Assembly (NCBI RefSeq): GCF_014842025.1 | Contig: NZ_JACYUY010000004.1 | Coordinates: 241,368 to 305,367 of the forward strand | Origin: Massilia sp. CFBP 13721 | GTDB taxonomy: Bacteria; Pseudomonadota; Gammaproteobacteria; Burkholderiales; Burkholderiaceae_D | Direction of reading: 5' to 3' | Length of the DNA stretch: 64,000 bases | Part shown: positions 26,803-34,637 of the stretch, piece after piece | Layout of the letters: each line of letters begins with the position of its first letter | Numbering within the stretch: the first letter of the stretch is position 1 | Program-made: the position numbers and the translations under genes | Notes under the pieces: model-generated | The model's database searches: none | Told to the model about the DNA's origin: nothing | The model's input: only the letters and a program-made list of their open reading frames with translations

Positions 26803-27845
26803 CAGGCCGCTTCAGGCTCGGGAATGCCGGCCTTGGCGATCAGCTCGGCGAAGTCGGCCGCCAGCGGCACGACCCATTCGCATTGCTCGCCCGTATGCGG
26901 ATGCACCAGGCCGAGGCGGCGCGCCTGCAGCGCCTGGCGGTGAAACACCGGGCTCAGGTGCGTCTTGCCGTAGACCGAGTCGCCCACCAGGCCGAAGCCG
27001 ATCGAGAGCATGTGCACGCGGATCTGGTGCGTGCGGCCGGTTTCCAGGCGGCACTGCACCAGGCTGACCGGACGGCGGTCGAGCATGCCTTCGGCCACGC
27101 GGGTGTAGTGGGTGATCGCCGGCTTGGCGCCCAGGCTGGTCGAGACCGCCATCTTGACGCGGTCTTTCGGGTGGCGCCCCATCGGCGCGTCGATCGTGCC
27201 CGACAGTTGCGGCGTGCCCCAGACCAGGGCGAAGTATTCGCGCTTGACGGTGCGCGCCTGCAGTTGGCGCACCAGGTCGGTCTGCGCCGCCAGCGTCTTG
27301 CCGACCACCATCAGGCCGCTGGTGTCCTTGTCGAGGCGGTGGACGATGCCGGCGCGCGGCACCGAGCCCAGCTGCGGCGCATGGTGCAATAAACCGTTGA
27401 GCAGCGTGCCCGACCAGTTGCCGGCGCCGGGATGCACGACCAGGCCGGCCGGCTTGTTGATGACGAGGATGTGCTCGTCCTCGAAGACGATGTTCAGCGC
27501 GATCTCTTCCGGTGCGAAGGCGGTGTCTTCAGGCGCCGGCTGCGGCAGCACTTCGATGGTTTCGTCGCCGTAGGCCGTGCCCTTGCCCTTGGCCGGCTTG
27601 CCGTCGACCAGCACGTGGCCGCCGTCGAACCACAGCTGCAGGCGGCTGCGCGAGAATTGGGGCACGAGGCCGGCCACCACCTTGTCGAGACGCTGGCCGC
27701 AGGCGGACTCGTCGAGATGCAGGGTGATCGGAGAGAGGTCGATGCCGCTCGGGGGAACGAAGGCAACTTCGTCAAGTTCGATCTCGTCGTCGAAATCCGA
27801 GTCGGGGGGCAAATCGGCCGAAATCGGCGCAGGAGTTAATATCAC
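26802..27845 (-). CDS. rluD: 23S rRNA pseudouridine synthase RluD
   Basis: The 347-residue enzyme has an N-terminal S4 RNA-binding domain (about 48-105, QRLDKVVAGLVPQFSRSRLQ) and the RluA-family catalytic domain with HRLDKDTSGLMV (catalytic Asp172). RluD modifies uridines in helix 69 of 23S rRNA, which matters for ribosome assembly and termination. About 40 acidic residues precede the S4 domain, longer than in E. coli. The start is a GTG at 27845 with GGA upstream. The gene diverges from bamD, as in many Proteobacteria, and is coupled to pgeF. Confidence 0.95.
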   Translation of the reverse strand: MILTPAPISADLPPDSDFDDEIELDEVAFVPPSGIDLSPITLHLDESACGQRLDKVVAGLVPQFSRSRLQLWFDGGHVLVDGKPAKGKGTAYGDETIEVLPQPAPEDTAFAPEEIALNIVFEDEHILVINKPAGLVVHPGAGNWSGTLLNGLLHHAPQLGSVPRAGIVHRLDKDTSGLMVVGKTLAAQTDLVRQLQARTVKREYFALVWGTPQLSGTIDAPMGRHPKDRVKMAVSTSLGAKPAITHYTRVAEGMLDRRPVSLVQCRLETGRTHQIRVHMLSIGFGLVGDSVYGKTHLSPVFHRQALQARRLGLVHPHTGEQCEWVVPLAADFAELIAKAGIPEPEAA

Positions 27846-27860
27846 GTTAGTTCCATCGGC

Positions 27861-27866
27861 TATAAT
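27861..27866 (+). promoter_or_regulatory. -10-like hexamer of bamD
   Basis: A perfect TATAAT lies 44 nt before the bamD start in the 64-nt divergent gap with rluD. No clear -35 accompanies it. Confidence 0.4.
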
Positions 27867-27909
27867 CAGCCGTCTGTTGAATCTCGGTAAAACTTTTCTG
27901 CAAAAAGCT

Positions 27910-28746
27910 ATGCAAAAAAAACTGTTGGTGGTAGTTGCTACTAGTGTCCTGCTAGGTCTGTCGGGCTGCGGGCTCTTGCCTGAAAAGTCCGACGAGACCG
28001 CAAAATGGTCAGCGGAGAAATTATACGCTGAGGCACGCGAAGAGATGGCCGGCGCCCATTATGAGGCCGCGATCAAGTTGTTCCAGCGCCTCGAAGCGAA
28101 TTATCCGTTCGGCACCTACGCCACCCAGGCGCAGATGGAAATCGCCTATGCGCAGTACAAGGCGCAGGACCAGGCCGAAGCCCTGGCCTCGGTGGAGCGC
28201 TTCATCAAGCTGCACCCGAACCACCCGCAAGTCGACTACATGTACTACCTGCGCGGCCTGATCAACTTCAACGACCAGATCGGCTTCCTGAGCGTGATCT
28301 ATTCGCAGGATCCGACCGAGCGCGATCCGAAAGCGACGCGCGAAGCCTTTGCCGCCTTCAAGGCCCTGGTCGACCGCTTCCCGAACAGTAAATATGCGCC
28401 GGATGCGATCGCGCGCATGAACTACCTGATCAACGCGATGGCCTCGTACGAAGTGCACGTGGCGAATTACTACTATCGCCGCGGCGCCTACATCGCCGCC
28501 GTCAACCGCGCCCAGAACGCCGTCGCCGAATACGGCGGCGCCCCGGCGCGCGAGGAAGCGCTGTTCATCATGGTGCGCAGCTACGACAAGCTCGGCATGC
28601 TGCCGCTGCGCGACGACGCCCAGCGCGTGCTCACCCTGAACTATCCGAACAGCCGTTTCCTGAACCCGAACGCCAAGGGCGATGCGGCCTGGTGGCAGTT
28701 CTGGGCGAAGTCGGGGCCGAAGCCGGCGCCGAAGGATGCGATGTAA
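27910..28746 (+). CDS. bamD: Outer-membrane assembly lipoprotein BamD
   Basis: The 278-residue protein has a lipoprotein signal ending LSGC (Cys20). TPR repeats follow, characteristic of BamD: LYAEAREEMAGAHYEAAIKLFQRLEANYP, the QVDYMYYLRGL segment, and DRFPNSKYAPDAIARMNYL. BamD is the essential lipoprotein of the BAM complex that inserts beta-barrels in the outer membrane. The ATG at 27910 gives a proper lipoprotein signal; the frame extends upstream only antisense to rluD. A REP-like pair follows the gene. Confidence 0.96.
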   Translation: MQKKLLVVVATSVLLGLSGCGLLPEKSDETAKWSAEKLYAEAREEMAGAHYEAAIKLFQRLEANYPFGTYATQAQMEIAYAQYKAQDQAEALASVERFIKLHPNHPQVDYMYYLRGLINFNDQIGFLSVIYSQDPTERDPKATREAFAAFKALVDRFPNSKYAPDAIARMNYLINAMASYEVHVANYYYRRGAYIAAVNRAQNAVAEYGGAPAREEALFIMVRSYDKLGMLPLRDDAQRVLTLNYPNSRFLNPNAKGDAAWWQFWAKSGPKPAPKDAM

Positions 28747-28766
28747 TAATTGCGCGCCGGGTGACC

Positions 28767-28869
28767 GTAGGGTGGACGGGGCAATTTCGGCCAGTGGCCG
28801 GAATTGCGTCCACGCGGGATGATGCGCGTCGTTGCGGTCACGCGTGGACGGGGGACCCGTCCACCCTAC
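28767..28869. repeat. REP-like inverted pair F with extended hairpin
   Basis: Unit 1 (28767-28817) starts GTAGGGTGGAC and ends GTCCACGCGG. Between them is a 12-bp extra stem (GCAATTTCGGCC / GGCCGGAATTGC) with a 3-nt loop. Unit 2 (28839-28869) is the inverted partner with a short GGGGGACCC centre. Both arms carry GGAC instead of GGGC. It lies between the convergent ends of bamD and yaaA and supplies the yaaA stop codon. Confidence 0.88.
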
Positions 28870-29636
28870 AGTGCGACTTTTCGACGAAACAGCCAGCTCT
28901 TGTCGGTCGATTCGCCCGGCACGAACGCATAGCCATCGACATCGAACGCCTTCAACTCCTCCGCGTCCGTGATCCCCCGCTCGATCGCAAACCGCGCCAT
29001 CATCCCGCGCGCGCGTTTGGCGTAGAACGAAATAATCTTGTACTTGCCGTTCTTCCAGTCCTCGAACACCGGCGTGATCACCGGCGCCGCCAGCAGCTTC
29101 GGCTTGACCGACTTGAAGTATTCCTCGGACGCCAGGTTGACCAGCGCCGACGATTGCGTGGCGGCCAGTTGCGCGTTCAGGGCAGTGGTAATCGTCTCGC
29201 CCCAGAAGGTGTAGAGGTCCTTGCCGGCGGGCGTGGCCAGCTTCGTGCCCATTTCCAGGCGATACGGATGCATCAGGTCGAGCGGGCGCAGCAAGCCATA
29301 CAGCCCGGACAGGATGCGCAGGTGGCGCTGGGCAAATTGCAGCGATGCCGCGTCCAGGCTGCGCGCGTCGAGGCCGGTGTACACGTCGCCATTAAAAGCC
29401 ATCATCGCCTGGTAGCCGTCGGTATGGTCCGGTGTCCAGGTGGCGTAGCGCGCGACGTTCAGCGTCGCCAACTGGTCCGAAATGTGCATCAGGTCGCCGA
29501 CCTGGCCAGGAGAAAGGTCGCGCAAGACGCCGATGAGCCGGGCGGCCTGCTGGGTGAATTCGGGGAGCGTGTGTTGCCGGGTCGGGCTGGGGGTGTCGAG
29601 GTCGAGCGATTTGGCGGGCGATAATACAATCAGCAT
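28866..29636 (-). CDS. yaaA: Peroxide stress protein YaaA
   Basis: The 256-residue protein is a full-length YaaA (DUF328) with the family strings [46 protein letters not shown] and [13 protein letters not shown]. YaaA lowers free iron during hydrogen peroxide stress in E. coli. The ATG follows closely on the divergent PIN-domain gene. The stop codon TAG is formed by the GTAGGG end of the REP-like pair, so the last codons abut the repeat. Confidence 0.95.
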   Translation of the reverse strand: MLIVLSPAKSLDLDTPSPTRQHTLPEFTQQAARLIGVLRDLSPGQVGDLMHISDQLATLNVARYATWTPDHTDGYQAMMAFNGDVYTGLDARSLDAASLQFAQRHLRILSGLYGLLRPLDLMHPYRLEMGTKLATPAGKDLYTFWGETITTALNAQLAATQSSALVNLASEEYFKSVKPKLLAAPVITPVFEDWKNGKYKIISFYAKRARGMMARFAIERGITDAEELKAFDVDGYAFVPGESTDKSWLFRRKVAL

Positions 29637-29665
29637 AAAAACTCAAAGCTAAAAAAATTTCCCAC

Positions 29666-30121
29666 ATGATACTCGCTTCCACGCAACCCATCGTCCTCGA
29701 CACCAATGTCTGCCTCGACCTGTTCGTCTTCCACGACCCGCGCTGGGCGCCGTTGCTCGCCGCCCTGGAAAGCGGCGCGCTGACCGCGGTGACGCGCGCC
29801 GATTGCCGCGACGAATACCGGATCGTGCTGCACTACCCGCACCTGCCGCTCGACGACGACACGCGCGCCGCCGCCGCCGCCCGCTTCGACCAGCTGGTCA
29901 CCCTGGTCGCGCCCGACAGCAAGCCGGTGCGCCTGCCCGTCTGCAGCGACCGCGACGACCAGAAATTCCTCGAACTCGCGCGCGACGCCGGCGCCGCCAT
30001 CCTGGTCACCAAGGACAAGGCCCTGCTCAAGCTGAACCGCAAGACCACGCAGGCCGGCATGTTCCGGATCATGCTGCCCGAAGCCTGGGTCAAACTGCAA
30101 AGCGCGGCCACGCTAGAATAA
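29666..30121 (+). CDS. PIN-domain protein, putative toxin-type RNase
   Basis: The 151-residue protein has the PIN fold pattern: an early acidic motif VLDTNVCLDLF (Asp12), a middle Asp/Glu motif (TRADCRDEYRIVL), and the CSDRDDQKFLELARDAGAAILVTKDKALL stretch with clustered acidic residues. This matches the COG1569 class, annotated as putative toxin of PIN family. No antitoxin gene is next to it: upstream is divergent yaaA and downstream is an aminotransferase 25 nt away. It may be a solitary RNase rather than a toxin. Confidence 0.87.
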   Translation: MILASTQPIVLDTNVCLDLFVFHDPRWAPLLAALESGALTAVTRADCRDEYRIVLHYPHLPLDDDTRAAAAARFDQLVTLVAPDSKPVRLPVCSDRDDQKFLELARDAGAAILVTKDKALLKLNRKTTQAGMFRIMLPEAWVKLQSAATLE

Positions 30122-30146
30122 GCCACCGCAACCCTATCTGATCCTC

Positions 30147-31304
30147 ATGACCACCCCTGCCCTGCAATCGCGCCTGCCCAGCGTCGGCACTACCGTGTTT
30201 TCCACCATGTCGGCGCTGGCCAGCCAGCATGGCGCCGTCAACCTGGGCCAGGGCTTCCCCGACTTCGGCTGCGACCCGCGCCTGCTCGACGCGGTGACCG
30301 AGGCCATGCGCGCCGGCCACAACCAGTACCCATTGATGACCGGCGTGCCGGCGCTGCGCGAAGCGATCGCCGCCAAGATCGGCGCCCTGTACGGCCGCGG
30401 CTACGACGCCGCCAGCGAGATCACGATTACCGCCGGCGCCACCCAGGCGCTCACCACCGCGATCCTGTGCTGCGTGCATCCGGGCGATGAAGCCATCGTC
30501 GTCGAGCCGGCCTACGACAGCTATGCGCCGGCGATCACGCTGGCCGGCGGCGTGCCGGTGCCGGTCGAAATGGAGATCGGCGAGCATGGCTACGCGGTGC
30601 CGTGGCAGCGCGTCGCCGCCGCCGTCACGACGCGCACGCGCCTGATCGTGATCAACTCGCCGCACAACCCGACCGGTTCCATCCTGCGCCGCGCCGACCT
30701 CGACCAGCTGGCGGCAATCGTCGCCGGCCCCGGCATCCTGATCCTGTCGGACGAAGTGTACGAACACATGGTCTATGACGGCGAGCGCCACGCCTCGGTG
30801 GCCAGCCACCCGCAATTGGCCGCACGCGCCTTCGTCGTCTCCAGCTTCGGCAAGACCTACCACGTGACCGGCTGGAAGGTCGGCTACGTGGCCGCGCCGG
30901 CGGCCCTGACGGCGGAATTCCGCAAGGTCCACCAGTACAACGTGTTCACCGTGAACACGCCGATGCAGCACGGCCTGGCCGCCTACATGGCCGATCCGCA
31001 ACCGTATGTGGGCTTGCCCGACTTCTACCAGCGCAAGCGCGACCTGTTCCGCGCCGGCCTGGCGCAGACCCGCCTGCGCCTGCTCCCGGCCGACGGCACC
31101 TATTTCCAGTGCGTCGATTACCGCGCCGTATCAGGCATGCAGGAGGCGCAGTTCGCGCAATGGCTGACGACCGAATTGAAAGTCGCGGCGATTCCGGTGT
31201 CGGCGTTTTATACTAGCCAGAAGGAATCGGGGATCGTGCGGTTTTGTTTTGCCAAGCAGGACGCAACCTTGCAATTGGCGCTGGAACGCTTGGGGGCACT
31301 GTAG
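30147..31304 (+). CDS. ybdL: PLP-dependent class I/II aminotransferase (methionine aminotransferase type)
   Basis: The 385-residue enzyme is a fold-type I aminotransferase with cofactor lysine Lys236 (SSFGKTYHVTGWK), the NPTG motif at about 174-177, and LSDEVYEHMVYDG. The N-terminal VNLGQGFPDF and NQYPLMTGVPALREAI strings are characteristic of YbdL-like methionine (2-oxo-acid) aminotransferases and related kynurenine aminotransferases. It probably transaminates methionine or aromatic amino acids. It starts 25 nt after the PIN gene, possibly as one transcript. Confidence 0.93.
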   Translation: MTTPALQSRLPSVGTTVFSTMSALASQHGAVNLGQGFPDFGCDPRLLDAVTEAMRAGHNQYPLMTGVPALREAIAAKIGALYGRGYDAASEITITAGATQALTTAILCCVHPGDEAIVVEPAYDSYAPAITLAGGVPVPVEMEIGEHGYAVPWQRVAAAVTTRTRLIVINSPHNPTGSILRRADLDQLAAIVAGPGILILSDEVYEHMVYDGERHASVASHPQLAARAFVVSSFGKTYHVTGWKVGYVAAPAALTAEFRKVHQYNVFTVNTPMQHGLAAYMADPQPYVGLPDFYQRKRDLFRAGLAQTRLRLLPADGTYFQCVDYRAVSGMQEAQFAQWLTTELKVAAIPVSAFYTSQKESGIVRFCFAKQDATLQLALERLGAL

Positions 31305-31638
31305 CGCGCCTGGCAATACCGTTCGACATAACGGCCCGTTCTGCGATCAGTGCGCGGAACTGTTTTAGCGTCGCCTTGCCAGATGCGCGTCGTTCGGGAG
31401 TAAGGAGATTATCCGGTAAAAGAACATTGCTATCGGGAGACTGCTGAAGCGCTGATTCCACTGCGCCTCTTTGGCAGACATCCCTTGCTGAAGTTCAGTC
31501 TCCTATCTGGTAAATGAGAAAAATAATTCTTTTCATGGCTTACCAGCTGATTCATCAATCTGGTCGATCAAGATGTGAGGTCCGCTCTGGCCGATAGCAG
31601 ACCTGGCTCGACTACCTGCGATCGGTCAGAAAATTCAC
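31305..31638. other. 334-nt non-coding stretch, AT-richer than surroundings
   Basis: This gap between the aminotransferase gene and the H-NS-type gene is visibly richer in A/T than its neighbours. I see no convincing gene, hairpin or repeat. A short antisense frame overlapping the aminotransferase end has no recognisable features. Confidence 0.5.
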
Positions 31639-31956
31639 TTACGCTTTTGCGTCTTCAAGTGACTTTCCGGATTCAATCCAGGTTTTTACCCATGCCGGCT
31701 GACGGCCTCGGCCAGTCCATTGCTGGGCAGGGTCGTCTGGATTACGGTACTTGGCCGCGACGGTGCCTCCCTTGGGCGTCTTGGGAGTCTTGAGAGCAAG
31801 CAGCTCTTTTTCGGACATTCCGGCGCTGCGGGCAATGTGCAAGATTTGTTCGCGCGCTTTACTGATGCTGAGGAAATGCTGGGTTTTCAGTTCCTCGATG
31901 ACCTGTACCTCGAGCGCCCGGAGTTGTGCGATGGAATATTTAGATAGATCGTGCAT
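31639..31956 (-). CDS. H-NS family nucleoid-associated protein
   Basis: The 105-residue protein has an N-terminal coiled-coil oligomerisation part (YSIAQLRALEVQVIEELKTQ), a linker, and a C-terminal H-NS DNA-binding domain (AAKYRNPDDPAQQWTGRGRQPAWVKTWIESG). The core RGRQPAWV resembles the hook that binds the AT-rich minor groove. Such small H-NS/Bv3F-like proteins are often present in several copies in Burkholderiales and silence acquired DNA. The ATG at 31956 has AAGG upstream. It lies alone in an AT-richer pocket of about 1.1 kb. Confidence 0.92.
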   Translation of the reverse strand: MHDLSKYSIAQLRALEVQVIEELKTQHFLSISKAREQILHIARSAGMSEKELLALKTPKTPKGGTVAAKYRNPDDPAQQWTGRGRQPAWVKTWIESGKSLEDAKA

Positions 31957-32409
31957 GTTGACCTTCGCGTTTGCTGTGAGAGAAAGCGACACCCTATCAT
32001 GTCCGCAGAGACGAAGGCCGTTCACCAGCAAAAATACCGGGGATTAACGGTCACCTTCCAGCACTGTCCCATTTCCTCACCAGGATTAAGCTGTCATGTG
32101 CACGTCGATAATCGTTTGAATGTATCGGCAAGATAAGCCGGATTCACAGCGAGACGAATGTCGAATTAGATAAAGCAGCGGAATCATCACCGGGCGGTGA
32201 TGTGCGATTCAATGCAAAATTGCCGGGCTGCTGCCTTGTACGCCGCACCGTTCCCGCATTTGACGTTCACACGGAAATCGAAAAGAAGAATGCACAGCTC
32301 AATGCCGACAAGGGCGCTGCTGCTACGACGATAACGAAGGAATGCCGCGACAGCATTGTCGGCGAAACCGCGGACTTGAATGGCCCCTACGGTGCTCAGT
32401 GATCGCGGG
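31957..32409. other. 453-nt non-coding stretch upstream of the H-NS-type gene
   Basis: This gap separates the H-NS-type gene from the end of mshN and is AT-richer than the genome around it. It contains a 7-bp hairpin (CATCACC-GGGC-GGTGATG, 32185-32202) without a T-tail. A possible 66-residue frame at 32202-32402 has no recognisable features and no ribosome-binding site. The H-NS promoter presumably lies here, but I cannot place it. Confidence 0.5.
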
Positions 32410-33750
32410 CTAGCGCCCCAGCTGCTGCAACCTGCGCTCCACGAAAGCCTGCAGGTCCGGCGACAGCGTCCCCAGCGACTTCGCCTGGCGGAAGGCGTCG
32501 GCGGCTTCGCCGGTGCGCTTCTCGCCCTGCAGGGCGATGCCCAGGCCCATCCACCAGACGGCGTTGTTGGGCGCGGTGCGCAAGGCGGTTTCGTACTGCT
32601 CGGCCGCTTCGCTCAGGCGGCCCTGGCGCTGCAGCGCGCCGCCGAGGAAGGCGTGGTATTCGCCGTTGCCAGTCGCGTAAGGCAGGGTGCGCTGCAGCGT
32701 CTCGATGCCGCCCTTGCCGCGCTCGATCTGCAGGCGCGCCAGCAGCATGGCCAGCGCCGGCTGGCGCGGGTCGAGCGTCAGGGCTTGCTGGAGCTGGGTC
32801 ATGGCTTCGTCGCCACGGTTGTTTTCGATCAGCAGGCTGACCAGGGTCTGGCGCGCGGCCTCGTGGCGCGGGTTGGCGCGCAGGGTCTGCTGCAGACCGG
32901 CGATGGCTTCGCCGACGCGCCCGTCCTGCAGGCTGGCGAGCGCGCGCCGGTAGGCGTTTTCGGCGCCCTGGCTGCTGGTTTCGACCCGGCCCTGCCCGCG
33001 CGCGGCCGGCGTGGCGGCGACGGCGGCAGGCTCGGCGGCCCTGGTTGCAGTAGGCGCGGCGGGTATGTCGGCGCCGCCCGCTTCGCGGCGCGCGAGCGAT
33101 GCCAGCCAGGCCGTTTCGATCTTCGCCCGTTCCGCGGCGCGTGCCTGTTCCTCGCGCAGCTTGACTTCGCCCGCGCGCCGCTGGTCCGGCGGCAGCGCCG
33201 CCAGGCGCTCGCGTTCGGCTTGCCAGCGTGCGTTCAGGCGGGCCCGCTCGGCGCGCGCGCGTTCGCTGGCAACCGCCCACGAGGTGGTCGAGCCGGCAGG
33301 CTGCGGCGCGGCGGCCACTGGCGCAGGCTGGCGCGGGCGTTCTGCCGGAGCGTTGCGCACCGGCTCGGCGACATCTTTCTTGACGGGAGGCGGCGGCACT
33401 TCCACGGTGTCGGCGGCAAGCGGCGGCGCCGTGTCGGCAACCGGTGCCTGCAGCGGCGCCTCGGCGACCGGCGCAGGCGCCACTTCGGCCACGGTCGCCG
33501 GCGGCGCCGCCGGTGCCGGTGCAACCGGCTGCGGCTGCACCGGCCGATACGTATCCCCCTCCAGCGGCAGCACGAACCAGGCGACCGCGCCGCCGGCCAG
33601 TACCAGCACGGCGGCGGCGATCGCGGCGATCCGCAGCGGCGCCGGACGGCGCGTGCCGGTCGCGACCGTCTTGATTTCCGGCGGTACCCCGTCGGCGCGG
33701 GTGGTGCCGCGCGCGTCGAGGTCTTGCAGCATTTTGTTAATCAGGCTCAT
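32410..33750 (-). CDS. mshN: MSHA biogenesis TPR protein MshN
   Basis: The 446-residue protein opens with MSLINKMLQDLDARG, a start typical of MshN/GspB-like proteins. A single membrane helix follows (about 41-62, IAAIAAAVLVLAGGAVAWFV), then a Pro/Ala-rich periplasmic linker and a charged helical stretch (about 165-215). The C-terminal TPR domain covers about 265-446 (ENAYRRALASLQDGRVGEA). It is the last gene of the cluster; the ATG overlaps the mshM stop (ATGA). TPR proteins at this position are thought to help assemble the secretin. The longer frame upstream of 33750 is antisense-like extension within mshM. Confidence 0.9.
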   Translation of the reverse strand: MSLINKMLQDLDARGTTRADGVPPEIKTVATGTRRPAPLRIAAIAAAVLVLAGGAVAWFVLPLEGDTYRPVQPQPVAPAPAAPPATVAEVAPAPVAEAPLQAPVADTAPPLAADTVEVPPPPVKKDVAEPVRNAPAERPRQPAPVAAAPQPAGSTTSWAVASERARAERARLNARWQAERERLAALPPDQRRAGEVKLREEQARAAERAKIETAWLASLARREAGGADIPAAPTATRAAEPAAVAATPAARGQGRVETSSQGAENAYRRALASLQDGRVGEAIAGLQQTLRANPRHEAARQTLVSLLIENNRGDEAMTQLQQALTLDPRQPALAMLLARLQIERGKGGIETLQRTLPYATGNGEYHAFLGGALQRQGRLSEAAEQYETALRTAPNNAVWWMGLGIALQGEKRTGEAADAFRQAKSLGTLSPDLQAFVERRLQQLGR

Positions 33751-34637
33751 CGTGCGAAAGTCCAGGCAAGTCCGGCGAGCGTGGCGGCGAGCGCGCCAGC
33801 GCCCGCAACGTATGGCCAAAGCGGCCGCTTCACAGCCACCGTATCGCGCGCGGCGCCGTCGACGTGGGACGCCGCCACCGTCTGCTTGCCCTCGCCGTAG
33901 CACAGCATCAGCGCCTTGTGCGCCATGATGTTGACCAGGCGCGGGATGCCGCCGCTGGCGCGGTAGAGGCGATTCACCGCGGCGGGCGAGAACAGGCGCG
34001 CCCCAGTGTAGCCCGCCACGCGCAGGCGGTGCGCCACGTAAAAATCGAGGTCGTCGCGCGACAGCGGCCCGAGGTGGTAATGGAAGGTGATGCGCTGGGC
34101 CAGCTGGCGGATCGATTCGAGTTCGAGCTTGCGGTTCAGTTCCGGCTGGCCGAACAGGACGATCTGCAGCAGCTTGCGCTTTTCCGTTTCCAGGTTGGTC
34201 AGCAAGCGCAGCGCTTCCAGGGTTTCGAGCGGAATCGCCTGCGCTTCGTCGAGGCACAGCAGCACGCGCTTGCCCTGGCGCGCCAGGTCCAGCAGGCGCT
34301 GCATGATCGACTTGAGCATGCGGTGCTGGTCGATGTCGCGCTCGTACGGCACTTCCAGTTCGTCGGCCAGCGCCAGCATCAGCGTGCGCGGCTCCAGGAA
34401 GGGATTCGGGATGTAGGCGGTGACGAAATCATCGCCCAGCGTGGCCATGAACTTGCGGCACAGGAGCGTCTTGCCGGTGCCGACCTCGCCGGTGATCTTG
34501 ATGAAGCCCTCGCCGCTCTTGGCGGCCACCAGCAGGGTGTTGAGCGCTTCCTGCGAGCGCGGACTGCCGAAAAAGAAGCTCGTGTCCGGGGTGATCCCGA
34601 ACGGCAGTTCGCGCAAGCCGAAATACGCTGCGTACAT
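33747..34637 (-). CDS. mshM: MSHA biogenesis AAA ATPase MshM (ExeA-like)
   Basis: The 296-residue protein begins MYAAYFGLRELPFGITPD, a signature of ExeA/MshM ATPases, followed by Walker A GEVGTGKT (about 50-57) and Walker B VLLCLDEAQ. A C-terminal membrane helix (about 274-293) anchors it. ExeA-type proteins help place the secretin in the envelope, usually with a peptidoglycan-binding partner. The start overlaps the mshL stop by one base (TAATG), and the stop overlaps the mshN start. Confidence 0.93.
   Translation of the reverse strand: MYAAYFGLRELPFGITPDTSFFFGSPRSQEALNTLLVAAKSGEGFIKITGEVGTGKTLLCRKFMATLGDDFVTAYIPNPFLEPRTLMLALADELEVPYERDIDQHRMLKSIMQRLLDLARQGKRVLLCLDEAQAIPLETLEALRLLTNLETEKRKLLQIVLFGQPELNRKLELESIRQLAQRITFHYHLGPLSRDDLDFYVAHRLRVAGYTGARLFSPAAVNRLYRASGGIPRLVNIMAHKALMLCYGEGKQTVAASHVDGAARDTVAVKRPLWPYVAGAGALAATLAGLAWTFAR

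Noticed and set aside
28692..29624. 310-aa open frame antisense to yaaA and across repeat F
   Set aside because: No domain, starts inside bamD, and crosses the repeat; yaaA is clearly the real gene.
31213..31461. 82-aa minus-strand frame overlapping the aminotransferase end
   Set aside because: Half of it is antisense to a real gene, and it has no family signature or ribosome-binding site.
32202..32402. 66-aa open frame between the H-NS-type gene and mshN
   Set aside because: No ribosome-binding site, no recognisable pattern, and composition unlike neighbouring genes.
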